Notes: generated from the letters alone by a model not told the origin. 64,000 nt of DNA from Nocardiopsis sp. NRRL B-16309 (GCF_001279585.1 NZ_LGEC01000087.1:1-64000); one strand, 5' to 3'. Positions 37,822-46,523 are shown, counted from the first letter of the stretch. Numbers and translations are program-made.

Positions 37822-39503
37822 GCCACCCTCGTCTCTGGAGTTGCCGAAAGATCCGTCTGCCGAGCCGCGTCGAGCTGTGCACGGCGTTTGAGCGCTTCGC
37901 CCACGGCCCGGAGTAGGCGTTGTTCGCGGGGAGCGACGTCGGGGTCTGTGGGGCGTGCCAGTTCCCAGGCGTAGGAGCCGGAGGCGACCGTCATGAGCGC
38001 GGGGCGAGGGTTGTCCTCGTCGCCCTGGCCGTCGTCGGTGGGGTCGATCCCCAGGGCGTCCAGGACCCAGGCCAGCCGGTCCGCCTTGTGGTCGGCGAGT
38101 GTCTTGCCCGACCACTTCCGGGAGACCAGCACCCGGCGACCCGCGTAGCCCAGGTACTCGCGACGGTGAGCCTTGGACCGGCAGAACCCCGGACGCATAC
38201 CCGCTTTGGCGTTCTCAGGCTGAATGCCGTAGCGGAGCCAGTTCGAGCACCGAGGCGAGCACGGTTCGAAGCGGAGAGCGTCCAGGAGGCGGTCTACGTG
38301 CTGTTCCTGCCGGGTCGTCTCGGCGGCGTGGCAGTCGGCGATGTCCTTGGTCAGGTACTTCGCCAGGTAGCGCACACACCGATCAGCGTCAGCCGAACCC
38401 GCGACCACACCCTTGGCATCGACTTGTCGACCGAACCGGACCACGTGATGGGGTTCGGCGTCGGGGTCGGCGTCGAGGTCGTCCAACGCCTCGTCCCAGG
38501 TGGGTAGGACTTCGCCTGTCGACGGGTCGACAAAGACACCTGTCGCCTCGTCCCACTCGGGGAGGTGATCGCCCTCGAAGACCACACGATCGGCACTCGG
38601 CCACCACACCTGGTGATACGTCGCCGCCGCGATCTGCCGCAGCTCGGCACGCGGAATCGTTCCCCGCGTGGCCATGTGCAGGTGCGGAGCCAGACGCCGT
38701 TGCGGTTCCACAGCCGCGAAGTACTGCACATCGAACCCGGCCACCCGCCGAAGGTTCTGCACGAACCGATCGACCAGCTTGGAGAAGTGCAGCGCGTCCC
38801 GAGCAGCACTACGGTAGTCATACGTCGAGAAATCGACCGGGGTGCCGTCCGAGCGCACCCGCCCGTACGAGTCCAGGGTGAGCGTGATGAACAGCGAGGG
38901 CCGGAACACCTTGCCCGAGGCCGGATCGGTGAAGGCCCGCCCGACCGTCTTCCTGGTCATCGGTCGCTTGGGGAGATCCGGCACGTCCTGTCGGCGCTTG
39001 GTGGAGCGCACCCGACGCGACCCAGACGAGGAGGTATCGGCCGATCGGGTCACCGATCCCCGGAGCCCCGAGGCGGTGATCTCCTCATCCAGATCAGCGA
39101 TCACCGCATCCAGCCGTGCCAGGTCCTCAGCCGACGCGGCACCCGTGGAGGCGAGCCGGTCCCGTTCGGCGGTCACCATGGCCCGCTGTTCGACCCACCC
39201 ACGCTGTTCCTCGGACGGAGGGTCAGGTTCCACGACGGGTTCCTCGGCCAGGTGCCAACCCTCTTCACATTGCGTCCGCCGCAGGGAGCGCTTCCGCTTC
39301 GCACAGGCCGGACACCGGGACTCCAACGTGGACCCACACGGAACGTCGATCACCTCAGTGGCACCGGTCGCGATATCGGTGCGTCGAAGGGAGACCGGAC
39401 GGATGCACACCGCGTGGTCGGCGGCGACCTGTTCGGCGACCTCACGCGCCAGGGGTTGCGCGAGCCGCTCGGCTCGTGTCGACTTACCGGTAGGCGTCGG
39501 CAC
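37818..39503 (-). CDS. repSA: RepSA-type replication initiator
   Basis: 561 residues. A CPAC cysteine pair near the N-terminus, a central HUH-like histidine motif LAPHLHMATRG and a Tyr segment RYLAKYLTK fit the rolling-circle Rep of pSAM2-like AICEs. It nicks the origin after excision. Start GTG with GGGGTGGGG upstream. The double-strand origin has not been located; a candidate inverted repeat is at 48674-48740. Confidence 0.88.
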   Translation of the reverse strand: MPTPTGKSTRAERLAQPLAREVAEQVAADHAVCIRPVSLRRTDIATGATEVIDVPCGSTLESRCPACAKRKRSLRRTQCEEGWHLAEEPVVEPDPPSEEQRGWVEQRAMVTAERDRLASTGAASAEDLARLDAVIADLDEEITASGLRGSVTRSADTSSSGSRRVRSTKRRQDVPDLPKRPMTRKTVGRAFTDPASGKVFRPSLFITLTLDSYGRVRSDGTPVDFSTYDYRSAARDALHFSKLVDRFVQNLRRVAGFDVQYFAAVEPQRRLAPHLHMATRGTIPRAELRQIAAATYHQVWWPSADRVVFEGDHLPEWDEATGVFVDPSTGEVLPTWDEALDDLDADPDAEPHHVVRFGRQVDAKGVVAGSADADRCVRYLAKYLTKDIADCHAAETTRQEQHVDRLLDALRFEPCSPRCSNWLRYGIQPENAKAGMRPGFCRSKAHRREYLGYAGRRVLVSRKWSGKTLADHKADRLAWVLDALGIDPTDDGQGDEDNPRPALMTVASGSYAWELARPTDPDVAPREQRLLRAVGEALKRRAQLDAARQTDLSATPETRVA

Positions 39504-39532
39504 TACCCCACCCCCCGAAATACAGAGGTGCC

Positions 39533-39757
39533 ATGCAAGCCCTGTCCGGCCTGGCGAACTTGATCGGCACGATGGCGTTCAGCGTGCTCACATTCGGGCA
39601 TCTGGCCCAGGGCGACACTCTGTTCGCCACGTGCACCGGGATTGCAGCAATCTGCACCGCCACTACGAGCTTTCGTTCGTACCGGCGTGCCCACCTGGAG
39701 CAGATGGACCGCAGCAGCGAGAGCACGACTCACCCCTCACCGCCGTCGACGGAGTGA
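39533..39757 (+). CDS. small two-helix membrane protein on opposite strand
   Basis: 74 residues with hydrophobic stretches LIGTMAFSVLTFGHLA and LFATCTGIAAICTA and a charged tail. It has AGAGGTG just before the ATG. It lies opposite the operon between repSA and the transfer gene and overlaps the tra 3' end by 28 bp. Similar small membrane proteins near transfer genes assist plasmid spread, but I see no family match. Could be chance. Confidence 0.4.
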   Translation: MQALSGLANLIGTMAFSVLTFGHLAQGDTLFATCTGIAAICTATTSFRSYRRAHLEQMDRSSESTTHPSPPSTE

Positions 39758-41157
39758 TTCGCACTGCCACGGTGTGCACTCACCATGGCGGTGATGTCCT
39801 CGTCCGACACGTAGGCGGCCCGGACCCTGACCGGGGCCGGTGAGCCCTCCACACGGACGTAGCCCACCCCGGGCAAGGTGGGGTCGATCAGATGCGCGTT
39901 CGCGCCACGGTCCCGGGCGCCTTCCCCGAGGATCATGTCGACCTGGGACGCCTCGTCCAGGCGAAGCGCGACCTTGTCCGGGAACAGGTTCCGAAGGTTC
40001 ATGACCTCCTTGCGGGGGTCCTGGAGTGCGGCCAGGACGGCGAAGCCGACCGATCGGCCCTGCGAGGTCAGAGTCGCGATGGCGTTCTCTGCCCGACGGC
40101 GGACATCCCGGTCCGGGTGATACGCGGTTAGGAACGCCACCTCATCGAGGACCACCAGGACGAAAGGGTCCTCAACGGTTGGCGTGTGGAAGCGCCGCTT
40201 GCCCGCGTAGCGCCGGGCCCGGTCCTGCATCTGGGCCACGGCCACTTCCAGCACCTCCACCGCGGATTCACCGTCGTCGGCATAGTGCGCGAACAGGTCC
40301 CGCCCGTAGGCGAGTTCCATCCGCTTGGGGTCGATCGCCCACACCTGCGCGGTGTTGTCCGCGACGGCGGAGAGCATCGCCCGGACCGCCGACCAGATCA
40401 CCGATCCCTTGCCCGCACCGGTCACCCCGGCGACCAGGACGTGCGTGCCGTGCAGGTGCAGCCGCCACGGAGAGCCGTCTTCCCTCTGGCCCACGTGGAG
40501 TGCGCTCAGTTCCGGGGCGTCAGGGATGTCCAGGGCGTCGAGGGGTTCGGCCAGGGTGTCGCGCCGGGGGAACTCTAAGGTGATGTCCCTCGGCCCGTTC
40601 ACGATCACCCGGCACGAGGGAGCGGCAAACCCGTGAGCCAGCTCGGCCACCCGCGTCTCGAAGTCCGCCGGAGACGTACCGGCGACGAGGGAGACCCGGA
40701 CCCGGTCGGCCCAGGTGTCACAGGTGACGCGGCGGATGCGGGGGAGGTAGCGGCGTTCCTGGTAGGACTCGGCCAGCCCGGAGATCACCAGCACTGGTTG
40801 CCAGTGACGGCGGTAGACGAACACGTGCCTCCACCACGCCAACAGGCGAAGTGGGACCCAGGTCCGGTAGGAGTCGGGCCAGGTACGCCACCACACCAGG
40901 GAGGCCACAGCGGCAGCGGCCCAGAGTCCGGCCAGGCCGGGCCAGTCCAGCCACCACCAGGCAGCGAAAGACACCGAGGCAGTAGCGACGAGGACCGGGA
41001 AGCGGAACGGCAAAGTGACCAGGAAGCGGATCAGCCGCCAGATCCACGAGCCCAGGACGACGATGCCGGGGGTTTCCACGATCGGAGTCGTCCACCGCAC
41101 TCCCTGAGCCGGGGTCGGCAGCGTCGGAGGGGTCTGGGCAGCACCGATCTTCGCCAT
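39730..41157 (-). CDS. traSA: FtsK/SpoIIIE-type DNA transfer protein
   Basis: 475 residues. Two or three N-terminal membrane segments (about 24-80) precede an FtsK motor domain with Walker A GVTGAGKGS and Walker B FVLVVLDEVAF. A single such hexameric translocase moves double-stranded DNA between mycelia in AICEs. Start ATG overlaps the stop of the small upstream gene (TGATG). An in-frame GTG one codon earlier is also possible. Confidence 0.9.
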   Translation of the reverse strand: MAKIGAAQTPPTLPTPAQGVRWTTPIVETPGIVVLGSWIWRLIRFLVTLPFRFPVLVATASVSFAAWWWLDWPGLAGLWAAAAVASLVWWRTWPDSYRTWVPLRLLAWWRHVFVYRRHWQPVLVISGLAESYQERRYLPRIRRVTCDTWADRVRVSLVAGTSPADFETRVAELAHGFAAPSCRVIVNGPRDITLEFPRRDTLAEPLDALDIPDAPELSALHVGQREDGSPWRLHLHGTHVLVAGVTGAGKGSVIWSAVRAMLSAVADNTAQVWAIDPKRMELAYGRDLFAHYADDGESAVEVLEVAVAQMQDRARRYAGKRRFHTPTVEDPFVLVVLDEVAFLTAYHPDRDVRRRAENAIATLTSQGRSVGFAVLAALQDPRKEVMNLRNLFPDKVALRLDEASQVDMILGEGARDRGANAHLIDPTLPGVGYVRVEGSPAPVRVRAAYVSDEDITAMVSAHRGSANHSVDGGEG

Positions 41158-41408
41158 CACCGGTCACCGCCCATCGCGTCTTCGATCCGCGCCAGGACCC
41201 GGTCACGGTCAGCGCGGGCACGAGCAGCGGCCTTGACGGCGTCCGGGTTGTCGTCCCGGTCCGCGAGCGTGGCGAACACACGGGCCTTGAAGTCGAAGAA
41301 CTCGGCGCGCTCGGCATCGGTGGCGGGCCGGGAGTCGACCGCGTCCAGGAACAGCCGGACCAACTGCGCGCCGGTCAGGCCGGACAGGTCAGTGGGGTAA
41401 TCGGACAT
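41157..41408 (-). CDS. small AICE protein coupled to traSA
   Basis: 83 residues, no cysteine, mostly helical and charged (LVRLFLDAVDSRPATDAERAEF). It sits between pra and traSA and overlaps the traSA start. Small proteins of this kind recur in pSAM2-like elements, function unknown. Confidence 0.75.
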   Translation of the reverse strand: MSDYPTDLSGLTGAQLVRLFLDAVDSRPATDAERAEFFDFKARVFATLADRDDNPDAVKAAARARADRDRVLARIEDAMGGDR

Positions 41409-41508
41409 ACTGAAGACACCTCTTCACGAAGCTTTCGCAGGTAACGGGAGGGGTGGAAGGGGCGGCCGACGGTGTTGCAGCACCAGGCCGCCCCGACTCA
41501 TGTGCGGA

Positions 41509-41916
41509 TCAGGCGGCTTCCTTGGCCGGGGCACGACGACCACCCACAGCGCCGCCGGGAGCCTTCACACCACGGGCCCGCAACGAGTACGCCACCCGGG
41601 GGCGGCGGCCGTTGTCGTCCACGTAGGGCATGACCGCCATCGCCTCGAACTCGATCGGCCGGAACGGCAGCCCGGGAACCTCGTCCGGCAGGGTCGGGCA
41701 CACCTCGGCGGCGACCTTGACCTTCACCGACTTGGCCTTGCCCCGCGCTTCCGGGTCGGCATCGATCACATCCACCGCCCACAGCGGCAGACCGGTCTCC
41801 TTGTCCATCTGCGGACGCTTCGTCTCGAAGTCCGTGATCGCCTCCACGCCCAGCGCGAAGGCACCGTGCGGGAACACCGTCCCGAAGGACACCGGCAACG
41901 CACCCTGAATAGCCAT
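41509..41916 (-). CDS. pra: Pra-like activator of replication, integration and excision
   Basis: 135 residues beginning MAIQGALPVSFGTVFPHGAF. It matches my knowledge of pSAM2 Pra, whose synthesis is silenced by KorSA and which turns on rep-xis-int. Start ATG at 41916 with AAGG upstream; TTG one codon earlier is possible. Two ACTTG-N6-CAAGT dyads lie directly upstream, fitting KorSA control. Confidence 0.85.
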   Translation of the reverse strand: MAIQGALPVSFGTVFPHGAFALGVEAITDFETKRPQMDKETGLPLWAVDVIDADPEARGKAKSVKVKVAAEVCPTLPDEVPGLPFRPIEFEAMAVMPYVDDNGRRPRVAYSLRARGVKAPGGAVGGRRAPAKEAA

Positions 41917-41948
41917 CAATCAGCCTTCCATTTGATGATCACTCAACC

Positions 41949-42002
41949 ACTTGTCCGGTCAAGTTGAGTTCAGGATAACCGGCCACACTTGATCGGACAA
42001 GT
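41949..42002 (-). promoter_or_regulatory. twin KorSA-type operators upstream of pra
   Basis: ACTTG-TCCGGT-CAAGT (41949-41964) and ACTTG-ATCGGA-CAAGT (41987-42002), centres 38 bp apart. The same shape, ACTCG-N6-CGAGT, is in the korSA promoter. Confidence 0.75.
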
Positions 42003-42029
42003 AGATAAGTGGCCGGTGTTCGCCCGCGA

Positions 42030-42761
42030 CTACCCCGCCGGGTAGGAGTCCTCCAGTTCGTGCAGGTCACCGGGAAGAACCACCTCGGCGACCGCGATCA
42101 CTTTCTCTGAGGCATCCAGTATCCGAGCCGTGATGCCGAGCACGGGAGTCCCCTCGTCCAGACCCAGGCGCTCGGACTCCTCGTCCGTGGCCAGCCGCGC
42201 GCACAGCCGCTCGGAGACCCGAGAGGGCCGCACCTGCTTGACCATCTGCACGTGTTCGCGTGCACCGATGCTGATCGACTGCTCGTCGCCCAGGTCGGTG
42301 CCGTCCGCGACGTCGAGGGGGAACCACAGGGTGACCAGCTCACTGGGTTGGCCGTCATCCAGGACCAGGCGTTGACGCCTGATCGCCGGGGAACCCTCGG
42401 GCACACCCACCGCCTCAGCCACAGCAGCGGGCACGGGAGTACGGCCCGCTTTGAGAATGCGGTTGCTCTTGGCCTCCTCGGAGGCGTCGAAGGCACTGGC
42501 GCCGGCATGGGAGCGCTCGGAGGTCTGCTGCGGAACGCCCCGCACGAACGACCCGCGCCCGTGTTCGCGTTCGATCCACCCCTGCATGCTCAGGATCTGC
42601 AAGGCCCGCACCACCGTGGAGCGTCCGGCCCCGAACTCGCGCACCATCCGGGATTCCGAGGGAAGCATCTCCCCCACGGGGTACGTACCGTCTTCGATGC
42701 GCTCTTGGATCGCCCGCACGATCTGTACGTACTTGGGCGGAGCGAACTCCAGACTCGACAT
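42030..42761 (-). CDS. korSA: KorSA-like GntR repressor
   Basis: 243 residues. N-terminal GntR winged helix (SESRMVREFGAGRSTVVRAL), C-terminal UTRA domain with PSELVTLWFPLDVA. HutC-type member. In pSAM2 this protein keeps pra off. Start chosen at ATG 42761 with AGGTGGA upstream; GTG 42770 is the alternative. It probably represses itself through the dyad at 42784-42801. Confidence 0.85.
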   Translation of the reverse strand: MSSLEFAPPKYVQIVRAIQERIEDGTYPVGEMLPSESRMVREFGAGRSTVVRALQILSMQGWIEREHGRGSFVRGVPQQTSERSHAGASAFDASEEAKSNRILKAGRTPVPAAVAEAVGVPEGSPAIRRQRLVLDDGQPSELVTLWFPLDVADGTDLGDEQSISIGAREHVQMVKQVRPSRVSERLCARLATDEESERLGLDEGTPVLGITARILDASEKVIAVAEVVLPGDLHELEDSYPAG

Positions 42762-42783
42762 ATTGTCCACCTGGTGACTCTAG

Positions 42784-42801
42784 TACTCGTATGGTCGAGT
42801 A
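42784..42801 (-). promoter_or_regulatory. korSA autoregulatory dyad
   Basis: TACTCG-TATGGT-CGAGTA, 23 bp upstream of the korSA start. Same geometry as the pra operators (6-nt centre). Confidence 0.65.
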
Positions 42802-42983
42802 GCTTACTTGCGTGGTCTGGCCCTGTCAGCAGGTGGGGGCACATTTGAGCCCCGACCCGCGATCAGGGAGCACGGCGGGAAGCACGCCGCTCGGGCGCGC
42901 ACATCACCGTGTGAGGAAGAACGAGGCCCGCGTGCCCCGGTCCCCGGGGTCAGGGAGAGAGAGGCCGGAGCACGCGGGAGTTC

Positions 42984-43415
42984 TCAGAAGGACCGCCAGT
43001 GCACGGCGCGCTCGACGATGTAGACCCGCAGGTTGTCCACCGTCGCCCCGCACACCGCCCGGCGCTCGACCTCCACCATCGCGGCGGCGACCAGGGCCAC
43101 GTCATGCCGGGCCGCCTCATCCGCCGAGGACAGCACCGGGGGCACAATGCGCCGGACATGGTTGCACTCGGCCCCATCGACCTCGTGACACAGCCCGACG
43201 ACGTACGTCATCAGCAGCCGTCGCCGCGTCACCGGTTCGGGCAGCACCCACCGATGCCGCTGAACCAGGGACGTCCCGTCCGGTTGCCGGGCCAGGGTCT
43301 CGTAAGTGATGGACTCCCAGTCCTCACAGGCCACACGCACCCGCACACCCTGGGAACGAGCCCAGGTCATCAGAGTTTCGCGGTCGATCACCGTGCCGCG
43401 TCCGTCGCCGCTCAT
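42984..43415 (-). CDS. hypothetical AICE protein
   Basis: 143 residues, starts MSGDGRGTVIDRETLMTWAR. No recognised family. The protein is mixed alpha/beta with three cysteines. Its ATG overlaps the stop of the next gene upstream (ATGA), which supports both as real, co-translated genes of the leftward operon controlled from 44184-44236. Confidence 0.75.
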   Translation of the reverse strand: MSGDGRGTVIDRETLMTWARSQGVRVRVACEDWESITYETLARQPDGTSLVQRHRWVLPEPVTRRRLLMTYVVGLCHEVDGAECNHVRRIVPPVLSSADEAARHDVALVAAAMVEVERRAVCGATVDNLRVYIVERAVHWRSF

Positions 43416-43768
43416 CGCCGCACCGCCCCTATGGCTATGGCCGTGCGCACCAGGTCACGCAACTCGGCCATGTCATCCGGAGCGGGGGACGGCTTCGCGA
43501 TCTGCACCAGGAGGTCTATCCCCCGCCGGTCGTTCTCAGCCCGCTGAGCGAAGCGACGACGCTCCACGTGCGCGTAGGGGCCACGCACCAGGGAGTAGGC
43601 GCGGGGGTCGTCGCCGTCCATCACGATGGGGTCCGGAGCGGGCCAGACCTCCACCCGTTTGGGAGTCGGCACGCGGAACAGCGGCGGGCCGGCACGGTGG
43701 TGCCTGCCGTGTCGGGTCGGTCGTATCAGAGTCACCAGCGCCCGAATCAGGGCGATAAGGTCTCTCAC
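43412..43768 (-). CDS. hypothetical AICE protein
   Basis: 118 residues, begins VRDLIALIRALVTLIRPTR. The C-terminal 40 residues are helical (PDDMAELRDLVRTAIAIGA). A mutated fragment of a homologous gene's 3' end lies outside attR at 49133-49196. No family recognised. GTG start. Confidence 0.7.
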   Translation of the reverse strand: MRDLIALIRALVTLIRPTRHGRHHRAGPPLFRVPTPKRVEVWPAPDPIVMDGDDPRAYSLVRGPYAHVERRRFAQRAENDRRGIDLLVQIAKPSPAPDDMAELRDLVRTAIAIGAVRR

Positions 43769-43898
43769 GTCAGCCTGCTTCCATCAGGTTGGCCGCGCCC
43801 CCGGATGCCTAGCCCGCGTCGCGGGGGTCTGCTGTCTATGGGGCGGAACCGCCGACGAACCGGGAGCCACCCGGCGCAGGAGTACGCGCCCCGCTTCA

Positions 43899-44069
43899 TC
43901 ACGAGTTCGTTCCGCTCCCTCGGCATGCCGTGCAGGGAGCCGCACGGACTGCAGGTTCACGTGCGGTGGACGAGCGGACCACGACGAGCCGCCGTGAGCG
44001 GATCGATTTCCACCCGCGACCACGGCAGGACCTGCACCGCTTCGGAGCGGATACGGCGACGGATTCCAC
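43899..44069 (-). CDS. small CxxCxGxG zinc-finger-like protein
   Basis: 56 residues with two CxxCxGxG motifs (CRSCRGRGWK and CTACRGSG), a DnaJ-type zinc ribbon. Small proteins of this form recur in AICEs. Start GTG (VESVAVS) with GGGAG eight bases upstream. First gene after the operator pair at 44184-44236, so it likely leads that operon. Confidence 0.65.
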   Translation of the reverse strand: MESVAVSAPKRCRSCRGRGWKSIRSRRLVVVRSSTAREPAVRAAPCTACRGSGTNS

Positions 44070-44183
44070 GAAGCACGCTCCCGAGGGGACTGGGGGTGGC
44101 AGCACCCCACCGCAAGAGCAGGGGGCACGCCTGTCACATCAACGAACCCAGGACTCAACCTCTATACATAAGCTGAACCCATC

Positions 44184-44236
44184 CACTCATGTACATGAGT
44201 GATGTAGATAAGAGTGACGTACTCCTGTACATGAGT
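44184..44236 (-). promoter_or_regulatory. two operators for the second GntR regulator
   Basis: An 18-bp perfect palindrome CACTCATGTACATGAGTG (44184-44201) and ACTCCTGTACATGAGT (44221-44236), centres 36 bp apart. A third copy, GCTCCTGTACATGAGT, overlaps the Nudix start at 45084-45099. Confidence 0.75.
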
Positions 44237-44283
44237 CAACCCTCTGAGTCGAAGACGCGGCTCCCAAGGCGCCAGCCAGGCCG

Positions 44284-45063
44284 TCAGTCCGTGGCCGGGA
44301 TCCGGTAGTCGAGCACGAACTGATCAGCGGCCATGATGGTGTCGCACACCTCCACGACACGCCCCTCCGCGGTCACGGCGTTGCGGGTCAGGTGGATGAC
44401 CGGAGAGCCAGGACTGAGCGCGAGCGCACTCGCCTCCTGCTTGGTCGCCAGACGCGCCCGCACGGTCTCGGTGTACTCCTCGAACTCGTGACCGTGCTCT
44501 TCCAACCGGGCGTAGATGCCACCACCGCCGGGGTTCTCCTCGAAGAGTTCGGGGATGTCTCGCGCCACGTCCCACGGCAGGTAGGACGTCGCTTCCTCGG
44601 TGGGTGTGCCGTCACTGAAGTAGAGCCGACGCCGGGCAAGCACCTTGTCGCCCTCATCCACGGCCAGGCGCTCGGCGATCTCTGCCGGAGCGGACACGGG
44701 ACCGATGGAAATCACCTGGACCGTCGGCTTCACGCCCGCCTGTTCGGTCTCCGCGATGTACGCGGCCTTGCCCGCACGGCGATGGGAGCGACGGAACCGA
44801 TCCGAGGACTTGCGTCTGACGGGCGGTCTGGACTTCACGAAGGAGCCCTTGCCCTGGTACGTGTCCACCAGGCCCGACGTCCGCAACTGGGCTACCGCCT
44901 TACGGACTGTGCCCGACGAGACGCCGTAGCGCTCCATCAGCGTCGTCTCGCTCGGAATCTCCTCAGCAGGAGCCAGGCCGCCGGCCCGGATCTGCTCTTC
45001 GATGTCGTCCGCGATCTGGAGATACCGGGGCTTCGCCGACTTCGCCCCTACAGTGCTCGCCAT
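44284..45063 (-). CDS. GntR/HutC-family regulator
   Basis: 259 residues. Winged helix (SETTLMERYGVSSGTVRKAV) and UTRA ligand domain. The palindromes CTSMTGTACATGAG lie in its divergent promoter with the Nudix gene and upstream of the leftward hypothetical operon, so it probably controls both and itself. Differs from KorSA in sequence and in operator type. ATG preceded by AAGGA. Confidence 0.85.
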   Translation of the reverse strand: MASTVGAKSAKPRYLQIADDIEEQIRAGGLAPAEEIPSETTLMERYGVSSGTVRKAVAQLRTSGLVDTYQGKGSFVKSRPPVRRKSSDRFRRSHRRAGKAAYIAETEQAGVKPTVQVISIGPVSAPAEIAERLAVDEGDKVLARRRLYFSDGTPTEEATSYLPWDVARDIPELFEENPGGGGIYARLEEHGHEFEEYTETVRARLATKQEASALALSPGSPVIHLTRNAVTAEGRVVEVCDTIMAADQFVLDYRIPATD

Positions 45064-45083
45064 AGTCCTTCTGTTCCTCCTAT

Positions 45084-45099
45084 GCTCCTGTACATGAGT
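45084..45099 (+). promoter_or_regulatory. GntR operator over the Nudix start codon
   Basis: GCTCCTGTACATGAGT, with the ATG of the Nudix gene (45094) inside it. TATGCT (45081-45086) could be a -10 for a leaderless mRNA, so binding would block transcription start. Confidence 0.65.
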
Positions 45100-45549
45100 A
45101 ACAGCACCGGAGACAAGCCGTCAACGCCGCTGCACTCGGTGTCCGTGGCAGGTGCCGTCATACGCGAAGACGGACGCATGCTGGCGATCCGGCGCAGGGA
45201 CAACGGCACCTGGGAGCCACCAGGCGGAGTCCTGGAGTTGGACGAGACCCCCGAAGATGGCGTGGTCCGGGAGGTCCTGGAAGAGACCGGCATCCACGTC
45301 GAAGTGGAACAGCTCACGGGCGTCTACAAGAACATGGCCCGCGGAATCGTCGCTCTTGTCTTCCGCTGTAAGCCGTCAGGGGGCGAGGAGAGCACCACGA
45401 GCGAGGCAACCGCCGTCGAGTGGCTCACACCCGACGAGGTCAAGAAGCACATGGGCGAGGTCTACGCAGTTCGCCTTCTGGATGCTCTGGAACCGAACCT
45501 CCCTCGTGTTCGCACCCACGACGGGAAACGACTCTCCTCAAGCCAGTAA
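45094..45549 (+). CDS. AICE-associated Nudix hydrolase
   Basis: 151 residues, Nudix box GGVLELDETPEDGVVREVLEETGI (split, about 45-68). Nudix genes beside a GntR regulator and a flavoprotein recur in AICEs; a role in clearing or making a nucleotide signal is possible. Substrate unknown. A decayed second copy is at 46180-46475. Start MSNSTGD; ATG four codons earlier is possible. Confidence 0.8.
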   Translation: MSNSTGDKPSTPLHSVSVAGAVIREDGRMLAIRRRDNGTWEPPGGVLELDETPEDGVVREVLEETGIHVEVEQLTGVYKNMARGIVALVFRCKPSGGEESTTSEATAVEWLTPDEVKKHMGEVYAVRLLDALEPNLPRVRTHDGKRLSSSQ

Positions 45550-45610
45550 GTACTCTCCCGAGCACACTACGAGGCAGAACTCATCTCGGAAAGGGTCGGT
45601 TTCTGATTCC

Positions 45611-46147
45611 ATGGGTGACCAGAAGACGCTCTACGTGGTGGTGTGCGCGGCAGGACCGGCTTCCGAAGTCGGCACTCTGGTCAGGTTGGCCCAGGGCCGA
45701 GGCTGGACAGTTCAAGTCATGGCCACTCCAGCCGCTGTCAGCTTGATCGAAGTCGAGACCTTGAAGAAGCAGACCGGCCGACTAGTCCGGAGCCAACACC
45801 GCGCGCCAGGGGACCCCCGCTCTCCGAAAGCCGACGCCATCGTCATCGCCCCGGCCACGTTCAACACCATCAATAAGCTGGCCAACGGGATCGCCGATAA
45901 CTACGTGCTGGACGTGGTGAGCGAGGCCATCGGCCTCGGTGTACCGACCGTCATCCTCCCCTTTGTGAACTCCGCTTACGCCAGCAGAGCCCCGTTCCGA
46001 GAAAGCATTAAGAAGCTCCGAACCGAAGAGGTATTCGTATTGATCGGACTAGGCGCGTTCACCCCGCACGAAGCCGGAAGCGGGTCGAGCGTGTTCGACA
46101 AATTCCCTTGGCAGCTTGCTCTAGACGAAGCAGAGAAGACTCTCTAA
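45611..46147 (+). CDS. flavoprotein of the decarboxylase-like family
   Basis: 178 residues, flavodoxin-like fold of the phosphopantothenoylcysteine decarboxylase/EpiD type: YVVVCAAGPASEVG, then IVIAPATFNTINKLANGIAD. FMN binding is expected; the substrate is not. Base use is already a bit less GC-rich at its 3' end. Start weakly supported. Confidence 0.75.
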   Translation: MGDQKTLYVVVCAAGPASEVGTLVRLAQGRGWTVQVMATPAAVSLIEVETLKKQTGRLVRSQHRAPGDPRSPKADAIVIAPATFNTINKLANGIADNYVLDVVSEAIGLGVPTVILPFVNSAYASRAPFRESIKKLRTEEVFVLIGLGAFTPHEAGSGSSVFDKFPWQLALDEAEKTL

Positions 46148-46179
46148 GGCAGTAGAACCGGAATCCAGGTCTGCAATGG

Positions 46180-46475
46180 ATGAACCGTGAAACCGATGGC
46201 CCCCTATCAACACCGCTGCACTCGGTTTCTTTTGCAGGGGCAGTCATACGCGCGAACAGACGCGTGCTGGTGTTCCGCCGCAGGGACAACGGCACCTGGG
46301 AACCCCTAGGGCACCCCGAAGTTGGACGAAACTCCGGAGAAAGACGTTGCGCGCGAGCCCCTGCAAGAAAATGGAATCCACGTCGAAATGGAACACCTTA
46401 CGGGTGTCTAACAAGAAGATGGCCCGGAGGATCGTCTACCTAGCCCTCCGCTGCAAGCCGCCCCGAGGAGAAATA
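46180..46475 (+). pseudogene. decayed duplicate of the Nudix gene
   Basis: It aligns with codons 1 to about 100 of the intact Nudix gene at 45094. It starts MNRETDGPLSTPLHSVSFAG and keeps RRRDNGTWEP, then shifts frame near 46320 (EVGRNSGE in place of ELDETPE) and again at GTCTAACAAG where a base gain makes a stop. Similarity ends near 46475. It is a frame-broken, truncated copy. Confidence 0.85.
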
Positions 46476-46523
46476 TACGCAAACCCACTGAACATCACCA
46501 ACAATAGTGAAAATTTTATCTAT

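Noticed and set aside
43784..44158. 124-codon minus-strand frame upstream of the element's hypothetical genes
   Set aside because: It overlaps the better-supported zinc-finger-like gene in another frame and has no motif or site.
46180..46443. Intact Nudix-like gene in the second copy
   Set aside because: The frame shifts inside the Nudix box and again before a stop; it is a decayed copy.
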